A DNA stretch of 64,000 bases, taken from contig NZ_JARPUS010000005.1 of NCBI RefSeq assembly GCF_029537485.1, positions 186,001-250,000 on the forward strand, given 5' to 3'. Shown piece by piece: positions 7,285 through 15,636 of the stretch. The stretch comes from Pseudomonas sp. GOM6. GTDB taxonomy: Bacteria > Pseudomonadota > Gammaproteobacteria > Pseudomonadales > Pseudomonadaceae. Every line of letters begins with the position of its first letter. Position 1 is the first letter of the stretch. The notes below the pieces were generated by a model. The model saw nothing but the letters and a program-made list of their open reading frames with translations. It was not told where the DNA came from and ran no database searches. The position numbers and the translations under genes are program-made.

Positions 7285-9291
7285 ATGACTCAGAAGCACC
7301 TTTCCTCACCGCTCTCCTTTGCGGCAGCTATTCAGGCCTTAGGTCAGGACATCGTCATTACCGGGGAGGGCGTTGAGGCTGAGGCTGATCGACTGTTCGT
7401 CGCTAGGCGCTGGGCTGAGGCACGTGACCTTTACGCCACCCTTGAGATCGATGGTCCTGAGCGTCGTGAGAAGCTGGCGCTGTCCATGTTGAGCTCCGGT
7501 CAGACCCCAAGTACCAGCCTTATGCAGGCTGGTATCGATGCAGCTTCGGCCGGCGGCCTTGGCCTGCACATATACTGCCTGGCTTATGACATGAGGTCGG
7601 GGAGCTCAACGCCGGAAGGGCTCAAAGCCTTGATGGCAATTTACATGCGTGCAAAGGAGGTTGAAGCCAGTCGAGAAACTCGAATCATGATGATCGCGAG
7701 TTGTGCGTTTCTGGCCGCACGGCCTCATAGGCAGTCACCCGAGCTGGTCGAACTACACCTTGCGGCGTGCGCCGACCTTGAAGCTCTTGAATCTCTGCAT
7801 GCACCATCTTTGAGAATTCTGCCGCTGCTGGATGCATATCGCCGTGAGGTTGAGGACCAGGCAGCCTGCGATTCCATAAGGGCCGAGATCAGGTTGCTCC
7901 TCGATCAGATCGCAATTCCTACCTCGCCGATGCTGGCTATCCCGTTCAAGGCCGCTCATGTCTTGGGTGACCATGAAATTATGCGTTCAGTTACAGAAAC
8001 GCTCTGCACGCGCTTTGCCGCTGACACGTTCCTGGAGCCTACGGTTTCAAACGCGGCGATCATCTACAACGCACCGGAGATTCTGGAGCTACTCCCTGTT
8101 GAGCTGAAGCAAACCAGCCTCGACCGCCCAGAGATCCGCTTGCTTCTTGCTCTGCATCAAAAGGACTCGGATGCAGTTCTTGAGGCCGTCGATTACTTGG
8201 CAGAAGCAACCGATTATGAGCCGCTGTCCCTCGCCGGCTGCGTTGTGGAGCCTCTTCACAACTATCTGCTCCATGGTGAAGACACATACGGGTTTGGTGC
8301 TTGGAGCACCATTTACTGCTGGCAGGCAAATTTTTCGGACCTACTCGTAGAACGACTTCCCAGCGGCCCTGGCCGGAAAAAGCACCTCATGTCCGTGCTT
8401 ACCTATGCGAGCAATTCACTGACCCCAGAGGTTTTGATGGAGTTGGCTCAACTCTTCAATGACGATCCGTCCTATGCCATCTACATCGAGTTGCCTACTG
8501 AGGCCTATGAACATATCGCGCCCCAGACCCTCGCTCGGTTCTTGGTGGAAACTGCCCGCCAGTCACCGGACGAGGAGTTGTACTTTTACGATGAAGACTG
8601 GGCGTGGGATCGGTATCTGTCTGAGCTACGGCATGCCCTGCAGTCGATCGAGCCAGAGGAGCGGGCAGGAATTGAGGCGGTGATCGAACGTTGGGGTGTT
8701 CCTGTTCATCCGACCCTCTCTCAACGCCTGGCTGGCGCGTCCTTACCGGACTCGGTACGCAATGCCATTGCTGCACTCGAAACCAGCCTGGACAGCCTTG
8801 CCCCGGCACAATTGCCCTACCTGCAGCACTGCTTAAGCAGGATTGCTGGCGCTGTGCCTGACCTGGTATCGCCAGCGGTCACCAGCGACGTGTCAGTTCA
8901 GGCTTTCAACGACCTGATATCACCTAGCGTTCTGACCAAGGTTGGTGAGGATCGACTCCGGAAGTTGGCCAAGCGGTATGGCGCCGCCGGCGTTCTGCGA
9001 GGAATTGAGGCCCTGATGACTATGCCGGGGTTTGACAGCAAGGCAGACGGGTCCATTGATGCCCTGTCACGAAAGCTGGTCGAGCTCCAGGGCAGCCTAC
9101 AGAATCGCCGTGCTTACCTGGCCGCGGTTCTCCGTAATCGGCTGCCGAAGCTGAACACTCATTGGTTGGACAAGCAGGTGGTCGAGGCAATGAGGCGCGG
9201 GGTCGACATCGAGCAGATGATCGATCTTGCCAAGGTGGTTACCAGCTGGGACATGTGGTCCGATGGTATCGAGGATTTGCAGCCGTATTGA
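7285..9291 (+). CDS. Large helical hypothetical protein, 668 aa
   Basis: Predicted almost wholly alpha-helical, with TPR-like stretches near the N-terminus (RRWAEARDLYATL, then LKALMAIYMRAKEVEASRE) and regular helix pairs further on. Acidic motifs LYFYDEDWAWDRYLSEL occur around residue 430. No catalytic motif, signal peptide or membrane segment was found, so a scaffold or protein-binding role is the safest guess. Seventeen bases separate it from the 184-residue gene, indicating one operon. Confidence 0.65.
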   Translation: MTQKHLSSPLSFAAAIQALGQDIVITGEGVEAEADRLFVARRWAEARDLYATLEIDGPERREKLALSMLSSGQTPSTSLMQAGIDAASAGGLGLHIYCLAYDMRSGSSTPEGLKALMAIYMRAKEVEASRETRIMMIASCAFLAARPHRQSPELVELHLAACADLEALESLHAPSLRILPLLDAYRREVEDQAACDSIRAEIRLLLDQIAIPTSPMLAIPFKAAHVLGDHEIMRSVTETLCTRFAADTFLEPTVSNAAIIYNAPEILELLPVELKQTSLDRPEIRLLLALHQKDSDAVLEAVDYLAEATDYEPLSLAGCVVEPLHNYLLHGEDTYGFGAWSTIYCWQANFSDLLVERLPSGPGRKKHLMSVLTYASNSLTPEVLMELAQLFNDDPSYAIYIELPTEAYEHIAPQTLARFLVETARQSPDEELYFYDEDWAWDRYLSELRHALQSIEPEERAGIEAVIERWGVPVHPTLSQRLAGASLPDSVRNAIAALETSLDSLAPAQLPYLQHCLSRIAGAVPDLVSPAVTSDVSVQAFNDLISPSVLTKVGEDRLRKLAKRYGAAGVLRGIEALMTMPGFDSKADGSIDALSRKLVELQGSLQNRRAYLAAVLRNRLPKLNTHWLDKQVVEAMRRGVDIEQMIDLAKVVTSWDMWSDGIEDLQPY

Positions 9292-9308
9292 GGCCGGGGA
9301 GCTGAAGG

Positions 9309-9863
9309 ATGAAACGCATCGAAAGGGACTTTATCGCCCTGTTTAACTGCCTCTGGTTCCAGGACTTCCCTGTAACGGTTGAGGATCAGCTGGCGAGTCG
9401 ATCGGACTGGACGATTCACCTCGGCTCCGTCGTCAGGCAATGCGCGAGTTTGCTGGGCGCCCGTGCGTTGTTCGAGCACGGTGAACGGACAGACGCTGCA
9501 CTGCGTTACCCCAGTGGTGAGTACCTCACGTTCGTTGAGTGGGAGTGGGAGCTTGCCAACAGTGGAATCAACGAATTCGGCAAGCTCAGAAGAAGCTCTG
9601 ACCGGGCCGTTTTCCAAACCTTTGTGGGGTACAGCAAGGTCAATGAGGTTGAGGGCACCCTGGAGAAAATCCAGGCAGAGTGGCAGCAGTGCTCTAAGCC
9701 GCTGCTGGTGTTCCTGATCACCTTCGAACTGTTTGGCGGAAATCGCTGCTTCGAGTCCCTCGATACCTACATTTTCTCCAAGGGGAAGTACCGCCGAGAG
9801 CGACGGCAGCCGGCGCTTCCATGGAATATCAACCGCAGGCAGTTCAACTCCGAGGATGACTAA
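9309..9863 (+). CDS. Hypothetical protein with possible PD-(D/E)XK-like motif, 184 aa
   Basis: Partner gene of the 668-residue helical protein (17-base gap, GGGGAGCTGAAGG as SD). Around residues 60-80, TDAALRYPSG is followed by YLTFVEWEWELAN. An aspartate, then a hydrophobic strand with two acidic residues resembles the core of some restriction-like nuclease folds, but the lysine of the motif is absent. The C-terminus is basic (FSKGKYRRERRQ). Nuclease activity is conjecture. Confidence 0.6.
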   Translation: MKRIERDFIALFNCLWFQDFPVTVEDQLASRSDWTIHLGSVVRQCASLLGARALFEHGERTDAALRYPSGEYLTFVEWEWELANSGINEFGKLRRSSDRAVFQTFVGYSKVNEVEGTLEKIQAEWQQCSKPLLVFLITFELFGGNRCFESLDTYIFSKGKYRRERRQPALPWNINRRQFNSEDD

Positions 9864-9936
9864 TCCGGCCAGAGCGAGTTGCATCTGGCGAAGTCGATGG
9901 GAATCTGGTCCTGAAACTAGCACCAGGGTGAGCCCT

Positions 9937-10074
9937 ATGAGTCATGAATCCACTGTGAACGTACCCGGCTATGGCGAGAACGAAACACTTCGCGATCGAT
10001 ACGACGTGTACGTCCAGTGCGCCACCAGCCTAGGGCAATCGGTCAAGTCGTTCGAAGAGTGGCTGGATTCGTAG
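9937..10074 (+). CDS. Small hypothetical protein, 45 aa
   Basis: Begins MSHESTVNVPGYGEN with AGGGTGAGCCCT upstream, ends SVKSFEEWLDS. The frame is open to 9733 but the upstream part is antisense-like shadow. Short, acidic, soluble. Function unknown. Confidence 0.5.
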   Translation: MSHESTVNVPGYGENETLRDRYDVYVQCATSLGQSVKSFEEWLDS

Positions 10075-10215
10075 CAAAAGGCGTGCGCAGCCCACCAGGG
10101 TGTTGAATGCTTGGTTGAGCGTGTAGCATCGCTCGAAAGCCCGCTGAGGGCGCGCATCTTGATAATAGCTCGGTGCACAGCACCAGCATGGGCATTGCCC
10201 ATCAGGGGAGGCTTT

Positions 10216-10440
10216 GTGAGTACTTTTTCATCGTTTGTTAAGACTGTCAGTAAGCGCTACCCGAAGGTTGACTTCGCAATTCGGATGGCCGGTTTCGTAG
10301 CCTGTTCCTTACTGATCGCCAGAGCGTTCCAAGGTCAAACGCATTGGGCGTTTGGTGCTATTGGTGGAGTAGTCATCATCCTCCAGCTGCTGATGTATTA
10401 CTTCTGGCGAGACGACCGAAACCAGACTGGCGTCAATTGA
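10216..10440 (+). CDS. Small two-helix membrane protein, 74 aa
   Basis: GTG start supported by AGGGGAGG just upstream. Two hydrophobic segments (MAGFVACSLLIARAF and GAIGGVVIILQLLMYYFW) make a short inner-membrane hairpin with a basic N-terminal tail. The frame extends upstream to 10111 but without an SD. Role unknown. Confidence 0.6.
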   Translation: MSTFSSFVKTVSKRYPKVDFAIRMAGFVACSLLIARAFQGQTHWAFGAIGGVVIILQLLMYYFWRDDRNQTGVN

Positions 10441-10489
10441 GCAGGCGGCGGCCCAAGTGTTGCTCAGAGAGCGAGCCCAAGGAAGAACC

Positions 10490-10750
10490 ATGTCCACCGA
10501 CACTTTTTACTTTGCGATTCATCCATCCGGTGACCGCTCTACCATCCAGGTAATAGATCTGGCGTATGCAGTTGCGTATGAGCGCTCTGATTGGATGGCG
10601 GTCAACGGTGAGGACTTTACAGACCGAGACGAAGCCATTTTTCACGCCAAGGCCTTGGCCAAGAAATATGGCCTTCAGTACCTGCCTTTCTCCTCGCGCT
10701 ATGACAAAGAGTTGAGTGAGCCGTCTCACCTCAATCTGAATCTCGACTAA
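10490..10750 (+). CDS. Hypothetical protein, 86 aa
   Basis: Start at MSTDTFYFAIHPSGD with AAGGAAG upstream. Soluble alpha/beta protein (FTDRDEAIFHAKALAKKYGL). Sixteen bases before the next gene, so probably co-transcribed with 10767-11087. No family recognised. Confidence 0.6.
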   Translation: MSTDTFYFAIHPSGDRSTIQVIDLAYAVAYERSDWMAVNGEDFTDRDEAIFHAKALAKKYGLQYLPFSSRYDKELSEPSHLNLNLD

Positions 10751-10766
10751 GGCGCAGGCCGACTGT

Positions 10767-11087
10767 ATGACCAGGTTCCAGAGTGCTAAAGAATTCGCTC
10801 AGCTACACCTTCGAGTGTTGGCTGCTGAGCTAAGGATGTGGCAGCGAGGCGGGCAGCTGCCGGCGGACGGGAAGTTCCGGGAGCTGGCATCTCTTTGCGA
10901 GGAGGGGGCTGCTGGGGACGAATACCAGGTCGCTGAGCAAATCGTCGTTCGCTGTGCCTTGGACCGGGTGATGGCTTGTTCCAGCGTGGATTTTGATGCG
11001 CTCTGGTCTCAGCACGGAATTGACGGTGAGTCGTACGACGTTGCTCGCCAGTGGCTGGACATCGGCCTGACGGCTCAGGTTGGTTAG
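10767..11087 (+). CDS. Hypothetical helical protein, 106 aa
   Basis: Helical, soluble (MTRFQSAKEFAQLHLRVLAA, then DEYQVAEQIVVRCALDRVMA). Last gene of a plus-strand run that converges on the minus-strand cluster ending at 11111. Function unknown. Confidence 0.6.
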   Translation: MTRFQSAKEFAQLHLRVLAAELRMWQRGGQLPADGKFRELASLCEEGAAGDEYQVAEQIVVRCALDRVMACSSVDFDALWSQHGIDGESYDVARQWLDIGLTAQVG

Positions 11088-11110
11088 TCCGGCCGAGGGC
11101 CTATGAACGC

Positions 11111-11605
11111 CTAAACCACCCCGCCCGAGGCGAGTCTTCGTGCAATCGAGTACAGCGCTTGGCGCTCCAGTTCCGAATCGGACTCATGCTGGAAGTCGCG
11201 CCATTCCCCCATGACTGCCTCGGCCTCAGGGTGCTTTTGAACCAGGGCCGGCCAGTGATTTCCTCCTGCTTTGACCACTGCGGTGATAGACCTGCCAGTT
11301 GCATAGAGAAGGCCCCAGCGCGTTGGTAGCTCTTCTGGTCGAATAAGCCCCTCAGGGCAAAGGTAGAAGCGGTAAACACCGATTCCGCCGACGTGACGCT
11401 CCGGTTTTCGCTGATCGGCCAGGAAGTCCGCTCTACTGACCTTCACCTCGATCATGGCGGAGCAGCTGCTGCGGAAACCCAACACATCCGGGCGCTCGCG
11501 CAAGCCCAGACTGGTCAGCTCTGTGGTCACCACACCGAATCCATTCTTCTTGAGCCAAGCGGCCCCTTTTTTTGTCAGCGCTGCGTGATCGGCGGAGACT
11601 GCCAT
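11111..11605 (-). CDS. MmcB-like PD-(D/E)XK nuclease-fold protein, 164 aa
   Basis: Start at MAVSADHAALTKKGAAWL (GAGGGTTGG upstream). Residues about 36-62 give RPDVLGFRSS...MIEVKVSRADFLADQRKP, i.e. D, then ExK on a strand, followed by the R/K helix that I associate with MmcB-type repair proteins and related phage/plasmid nucleases. It continues GVYRFYLCPEGLIRPEELP and GLLYATG, typical of the family. Proposed role: binding or cutting damaged or foreign DNA. Part of a three-gene minus-strand run with 11622 and 12130. Confidence 0.7.
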   Translation of the reverse strand: MAVSADHAALTKKGAAWLKKNGFGVVTTELTSLGLRERPDVLGFRSSCSAMIEVKVSRADFLADQRKPERHVGGIGVYRFYLCPEGLIRPEELPTRWGLLYATGRSITAVVKAGGNHWPALVQKHPEAEAVMGEWRDFQHESDSELERQALYSIARRLASGGVV

Positions 11606-11621
11606 CGAATCCAACCCTCGA

Positions 11622-12116
11622 TCAGTGGGGCAGCATGCTGGAGCCATAAAGGGCATTCCAGGCCAGCAGCGCGGCTGCCGGATCATCAAGAGCCTGGCTG
11701 ACCATCTCGGCCGCGCTCTGCCCAGTTCGGCCGCTCACCGCCTGGCCAAGGATAAGCAGCTTGCCCCCTATGCCAGCCTGGCTAGCAAGGGTCGCGTACT
11801 CGTACTCTTTGGCATGCCCGAACGTTGCGACACCGCTGAAGCTCTCGATGAGCATCGCGATTACCTGGTGCTCGTTCTCAGGTACCAGAATGGTCTCTCC
11901 GTCGAAGAACACCTTGGGTGTCTGGCAGCACGCCTCCATTGCTTCCATGTACTTCTCCGGTGGGATGGCCACAACGGCAGAAGGGAAAGCGGGGAAGTCG
12001 TTGCCGCAGCTGGTCGGTATGTCCTCCAGTCGCGGCGCCGGGCCGCTGATTGGCTGAATGTGCTCGACCTGACAACGGCTGCAGAAGTACTTGAAGTGGG
12101 TAGGGCCAGTGGACAT
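11622..12116 (-). CDS. Hypothetical protein with N-terminal cysteine pair, 164 aa
   Basis: N-terminus has FKYFCSRCQVEHIQP, a CxxC knuckle that may bind zinc with a later cysteine (TSCGND). The remainder is mixed alpha/beta (VVAIPPEKYMEAMEAC, ATLASQAGIGGKLLILG). Lies 16 bases upstream of the MmcB-like gene and 13 bases downstream of the next; likely one operon. Function unknown. Confidence 0.6.
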   Translation of the reverse strand: MSTGPTHFKYFCSRCQVEHIQPISGPAPRLEDIPTSCGNDFPAFPSAVVAIPPEKYMEAMEACCQTPKVFFDGETILVPENEHQVIAMLIESFSGVATFGHAKEYEYATLASQAGIGGKLLILGQAVSGRTGQSAAEMVSQALDDPAAALLAWNALYGSSMLPH

Positions 12117-12129
12117 GGAGTGCTCCGGA

Positions 12130-12507
12130 CTAAGGCTGAGTGGTTTCGACCAGGGAATAACCCTCGTTCGGCCCGCAAAGGATGAAGGAGACGCCCCAGT
12201 ACAGATGGCTCTGGATCAAGCTCTTCAGAACCCGATACTGCAGATGGTTGTCCTGTTGAAACTGTGCTGATCCAGGATGTGAATCAGGAAGCCAGTACTC
12301 CGGGCCGAAGCTGGCAAAGCTACTTCTGGCAGTCCGGATCAGACGATCAACCAGCTCCTCTTCTGCGAAGGTAAAGGTGAAGTGGATGTGGTCGTCACCT
12401 GCCTGGATCGGCTCGGCGCGAGCCTCAAATGAGGATCCAATCCCCAGGGCCTCGAAGGTTGAAAGAAGGTTCTTCTGCAGGGAATTCAGTCGGTCTGCCT
12501 GGCACAT
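12130..12507 (-). CDS. Hypothetical protein, 125 aa
   Basis: Start at MCQADRLNSLQKNLL, chosen because CAGGTGAGGCAC gives an SD; the longer frame to 12690 runs into the divergent gene's leader. Contains DHIHFTFTFAEEELVDRLI and a tail SLIQSHLYWGVSFILCG. First gene of the minus-strand trio. No family recognised. Confidence 0.55.
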   Translation of the reverse strand: MCQADRLNSLQKNLLSTFEALGIGSSFEARAEPIQAGDDHIHFTFTFAEEELVDRLIRTARSSFASFGPEYWLPDSHPGSAQFQQDNHLQYRVLKSLIQSHLYWGVSFILCGPNEGYSLVETTQP

Positions 12508-12683
12508 GTGCCTCACCTGTTGCTGGGCGTATTTGGAGTGGCTGTCAGGTTCCCATGGCACGGACCACCATTGGGACGGGTTTGACCCAGAAATGGGGGC
12601 AGACTTGGAGCCCCGCCGGCGGCACATACAGGGATGATTGCCAGAAGCGGCATGTGTCCGCGCTGGATAGGGGCCAACTGGAG

Positions 12684-12908
12684 ATGCCAACCTTTGCCGA
12701 AACGGATGAGCAGCTACTTGAGTTGCTTGCTGGTGCTGAGCATTTCGGTATCAGCCGTGTACAGCGCCTAACCGGCCTCAACTTTCACAAAGCTGCAGGG
12801 CGGGTTGAGCTGCTGGCTTCAAAGGGGCTGATCCGCCCTGTTGAAGGTGCGCCATGGAAGTACTTGGTGGTAGAGATACTGCCGTGTGCCGGGGGTGACA
12901 GGGGTTGA
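12684..12908 (+). CDS. Small winged-helix DNA-binding protein (FtsK-gamma-like), 74 aa
   Basis: Start ATG at MPTFAETDEQLLELL with CTGGAG upstream. The pattern EQLLELLAGAEHFGISRVQ, then LNFHKAAGRVELLASKG and LIRPV matches the winged-helix fold of FtsK gamma domains, where a helix-turn-helix is followed by a short wing. A free-standing version could recognise a short plasmid DNA site or act as repressor of this operon. Its stop overlaps the TTG start of the peptidase-like gene. The protein at 51090 has the same layout. Confidence 0.6.
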   Translation: MPTFAETDEQLLELLAGAEHFGISRVQRLTGLNFHKAAGRVELLASKGLIRPVEGAPWKYLVVEILPCAGGDRG

Positions 12909-13458
12909 GCTCTGGTAACAACTGGCAAGATCGCTGTGGCGTCCTGAAGGTCGTTCAAACAGACCGATACGGGTGCGGGATTGCATGCCTTGCTATGGTC
13001 ACGGGTACCGCCTACGAGGAAGCGCGTGAGCGCTTCAACGAATATGGACTCGGGGTTCGGCGCAAATGTCGGCCTGCCTACTCAACCACGAGCAGTGAAA
13101 TGGCTGGCGCGGTGGCCCGCACCGGCCTGCTGGTGCAGACCAGGCGATGGCGAGGGTGGACAGTCTCCATGGTCTGGGGATCCTCAAGGTGCGCGACGAC
13201 TGGCGCGGAATGAAAGGCAAGTGGCATTGGGTCGTTGCGTTCAGGCACCAGGAGTTCGGCGTAGTCGTTTTCGATCCACACGAAACAGCGCCATGCTTCG
13301 AAAATATGCCTTTGGACGAGCTCTGCATTGACTTCAGGTTCTACGAGCCCAAGGGCGAGTGGCTCCAGGTTGAGCAGAGTTTCCCGCTGGAGTACAGCGG
13401 TACCGCGGGTGGCGCCAAGGGAAGATCTAACGTAGCGAACGAGGAGAAGACACTTTGA
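12905..13458 (+). pseudogene. Frameshifted C39-like cysteine peptidase
   Basis: The first part (12905 to about 13160) begins with TTG overlapping the upstream TGA. It reads VVQTDRYGCGIACLAMVTG, which carries the C39-type active-site Cys with preceding Gln. The second part in the -1 frame (from about 13150) reads KGKWHWVVAFRHQEFGV and VVVFDPHE, supplying the His and Asp. The two join naturally if one G is added in GGGTGGACAG (about 13155-13165). C39 peptidases cleave after double glycine; this family is a stand-alone domain. Either a real inactivation or a homopolymer sequencing error. Coupled to xseB through TTGA. Confidence 0.7.
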
Positions 13459-13658
13459 CTGAGCGCACTACCTACCAGCAAAACATGGAGTTCATCGAGC
13501 AGACCGTTAAGCGCCTTGAGCAGAACGAAGTCGGCATCGATGAACTGGAAACACTGGCAACGGAGTTTTCCCAGGCCGTGAAGTTTTGCGGGGACCGAAT
13601 CACCCGTATCGAGGGCGTGCTGCAGCAAACTCTGCAGGGCGATCGGGCGGGTAGCTGA
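13455..13658 (+). CDS. xseB: Exodeoxyribonuclease VII small subunit
   Basis: 67 residues, the usual length of XseB. The helical pattern VKRLEQNEVGIDELETLATE with IEGVLQQTLQ matches the family, in which several small subunits wrap around the large subunit's coiled coil. The start is TTG, overlapping the upstream stop (TTGA). The stop overlaps the ATG of the large subunit gene (TGATG), so production is tightly coupled. In most bacteria xseB sits away from xseA, so this compact arrangement suits a mobile unit. Confidence 0.8.
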   Translation: MTERTTYQQNMEFIEQTVKRLEQNEVGIDELETLATEFSQAVKFCGDRITRIEGVLQQTLQGDRAGS

Positions 13659-15184
13659 TGAGCGCGGCTGGGCAGCCTCAACATCAGACACTGAGCCGGT
13701 ATCTCGCCACCTGTGAGGCAGCGATCAAGCGCGTGCTTCCAGAGTCGGCCTGGTGCGTGGCCGAGTTGTCCTCGTTTAGCCTCAAGCCAAACGGCACGGT
13801 CTTCATGGACTTGGTTGAGTCTGTGGACGGGAAAGAGGTGGCCAAAGCGGCTAGCTGCGTGATGTTTGCCAACGTGGCCAAGAACGTCCTCGCTCAATGG
13901 AAGTCCGTCGCCGGCGGCTTGCCAGAGGCCGGCATGAAGGTGCTGGTCAAGGTAAGGCCTGATTTCTCCACTCAGTATGGGTTCAGGCTTCATGTCGGCG
14001 GGATTGACCCCAGCTACACCCTGGGCGACATGCAGGCGAAGATCCAGGAGATCATCGGCCGGCTGAAAGAGCAGCAGCTGTTCGACAAGCAGCGAGTCCT
14101 ATCTGGACCCTCTGGATTCTGGCGCGTAGGCGTTGTCTCACCTCACGAGGCGGCCGGCCTTGCTGACTTCCGTCAGGATGCGGACAAGCTCGAATCCGCT
14201 GCTGTTTGCTCCTTCGAATACTTCACCGCCACCTTCCAGGGGGAGGTGAGCTCCCAGAGCATTCGTGATGCCCTGAGAGCCCTCTACGAGCGCCACCAGA
14301 TCGAGCCATTTGACGTTGTCTGCGTGATCCGCGGCGGCGGGGCCAAGACCGATCTTGCCTGGCTGAATGACTTCGAGCTCGCCCGTTGGATTTGCAGAAT
14401 CCCCATTCCGGTCTTCACCGGCATCGGGCACCAGGTGGATGAGACCATCCTGGATCTGGTCGCTCACAGGCGCTTTGATACCCCGTCCAAGGTGATTGGC
14501 CACATCAAGGCCACGCTCAGTCATGAGGCTTCTAGTTTCCGTTCGAGCGTGGAAGCGGTGACCAATCAAATGCTGCGGCTTGTGTCGGTTCAGGCCCCTG
14601 CAGTCGACCGGCTCAATGCCCGGTTCGGCGCCGGTGCGCAGCGGATGCTTCATGTCCACCGGACCAGATGTGAACGGGCAGGCGCCTTGTTCTCCAGGCT
14701 GGCTACCAAGAGTGTCGCCGAACACCGTGAATGGCTGCAGTGGGTGCCAGAGGCATTCTTACGTTACTCATCCGCCGGCATTGGTGAAGAGAAAAGGGCC
14801 TGCGATCGCGCCGCCAGCGATTTCTCTCGGTTGGTCACGAGAAAGGCTGGGGAAGGGCGGGAGCGCCTCCGGCGTGCCCCTGAGGTTTTCGCCGGACATG
14901 CCAGCCGGCTTTGCGCGGCGCAGATTGCGGCGTTGCAGCTGGCCACAACCCAGGTCAGTAGCCGGGCACACGTGATTGTTGAGCGAGAGAAATCGCGATT
15001 GAGCACCGCCGACATGCTCTTCGAGAAGACCAACCCACTGACACTGTTAGGCAAGGGATTCGCGCTGGTGCGGGCGCCCGATGGCTCGATCGTTACCAGT
15101 GCTGACCAGGCTCGCAGGTCCGGTTCTCTTGATCTGGCATTTGCTGATGGCCACGTCGAAGCAACTGTAATCCCTCTGGACTGA
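13658..15184 (+). CDS. xseA: Exodeoxyribonuclease VII large subunit
   Basis: 508 residues, somewhat longer than the usual 400-460. It has an N-terminal OB-fold-like domain (about 10-115: WCVAELSSFSLKPNGTVFMD). The catalytic region is around 150-290, with FDVVCVIRGGGAKTDLAWLND, then PVFTGIGHQVDETILDLVAH and RRFDTPSKV, the signature order of XseA. A long alpha-helical tail follows and ends NPLTLLGKGFALVRAPDGS. ExoVII degrades single-stranded DNA from both ends. Start overlaps the xseB stop. Confidence 0.9.
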   Translation: MSAAGQPQHQTLSRYLATCEAAIKRVLPESAWCVAELSSFSLKPNGTVFMDLVESVDGKEVAKAASCVMFANVAKNVLAQWKSVAGGLPEAGMKVLVKVRPDFSTQYGFRLHVGGIDPSYTLGDMQAKIQEIIGRLKEQQLFDKQRVLSGPSGFWRVGVVSPHEAAGLADFRQDADKLESAAVCSFEYFTATFQGEVSSQSIRDALRALYERHQIEPFDVVCVIRGGGAKTDLAWLNDFELARWICRIPIPVFTGIGHQVDETILDLVAHRRFDTPSKVIGHIKATLSHEASSFRSSVEAVTNQMLRLVSVQAPAVDRLNARFGAGAQRMLHVHRTRCERAGALFSRLATKSVAEHREWLQWVPEAFLRYSSAGIGEEKRACDRAASDFSRLVTRKAGEGRERLRRAPEVFAGHASRLCAAQIAALQLATTQVSSRAHVIVEREKSRLSTADMLFEKTNPLTLLGKGFALVRAPDGSIVTSADQARRSGSLDLAFADGHVEATVIPLD

Positions 15185-15418
15185 CTCTCCCATTCTGACT
15201 ACGAAGGCGAGCCCTCCGTCCATGGTGTTCATGCTGAGGGTGATGGCATCATCTCGCCTGATGAGCTGGAAGATGGCGGCTTCGACTATGACAGCAGCGC
15301 CTTCGACAGTGACGCCGGCGGCTGTGATGGCCGTACTCTGGAGCAGACCTTGCTCGAAATTCTCAAGCCGGTGCTGGTCGTTCTCCCTGAGACTCCAGAG
15401 GATGCCGAAGACGAGTGA
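15185..15418 (+). other. Acidic open frame in phase after the xseA stop
   Basis: Directly after the TGA of xseA the same frame stays open for 77 codons until TGA at 15416. It has strongly acidic, protein-like content (ISPDELEDGGFDYDSSAFD ... PETPEDAEDE) and no ATG, GTG or TTG in the first two thirds. It could be a readthrough extension of XseA, the remnant of a former longer C-terminus, or chance. The antisense frame 15047-15445 lacks support. Confidence 0.35.
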
Positions 15419-15636
15419 TCGGCCTTGGTACAGTAGCCTCCTCATTTAGGATTTAGGCCGGAGTGACCTCCGGCCTGGCGGGGCGTGGAGCCGCAATCAC
15501 CCAACCCACTACGTCCGTTCTGGACGCTGAAAGCTGCAACGTCTGCGTGTTATCGTTCGTGCATAAAGGCTCCTCAAAAGGCCCGTTCTTAAGGGCGGGG
15601 AGCCGTTGATACCGCTTGATCGAAAGGGGTGTATTG
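15419..15636. other. Gene-free spacer with two hairpins
   Basis: Contains the perfect hairpin AGGCCGGAG-TGAC-CTCCGGCCT (about 15455-15476, without U tract). A nested pairing GGCTCC...GGAGCC with inner GCCC/GGGC lies at about 15567-15604, just before the next gene's SD. No coding frame supported on either strand. Confidence 0.4.

Noticed and set aside
9159..9923. 254-codon minus-strand frame
   Set aside because: Entirely opposite the 668/184-residue pair; composition typical of a shadow frame.
13140..13175. Programmed -1 frameshift in the peptidase gene
   Set aside because: No slippery heptamer of the X XXY YYZ type and no downstream pseudoknot seen; a simple one-base lesion explains it.
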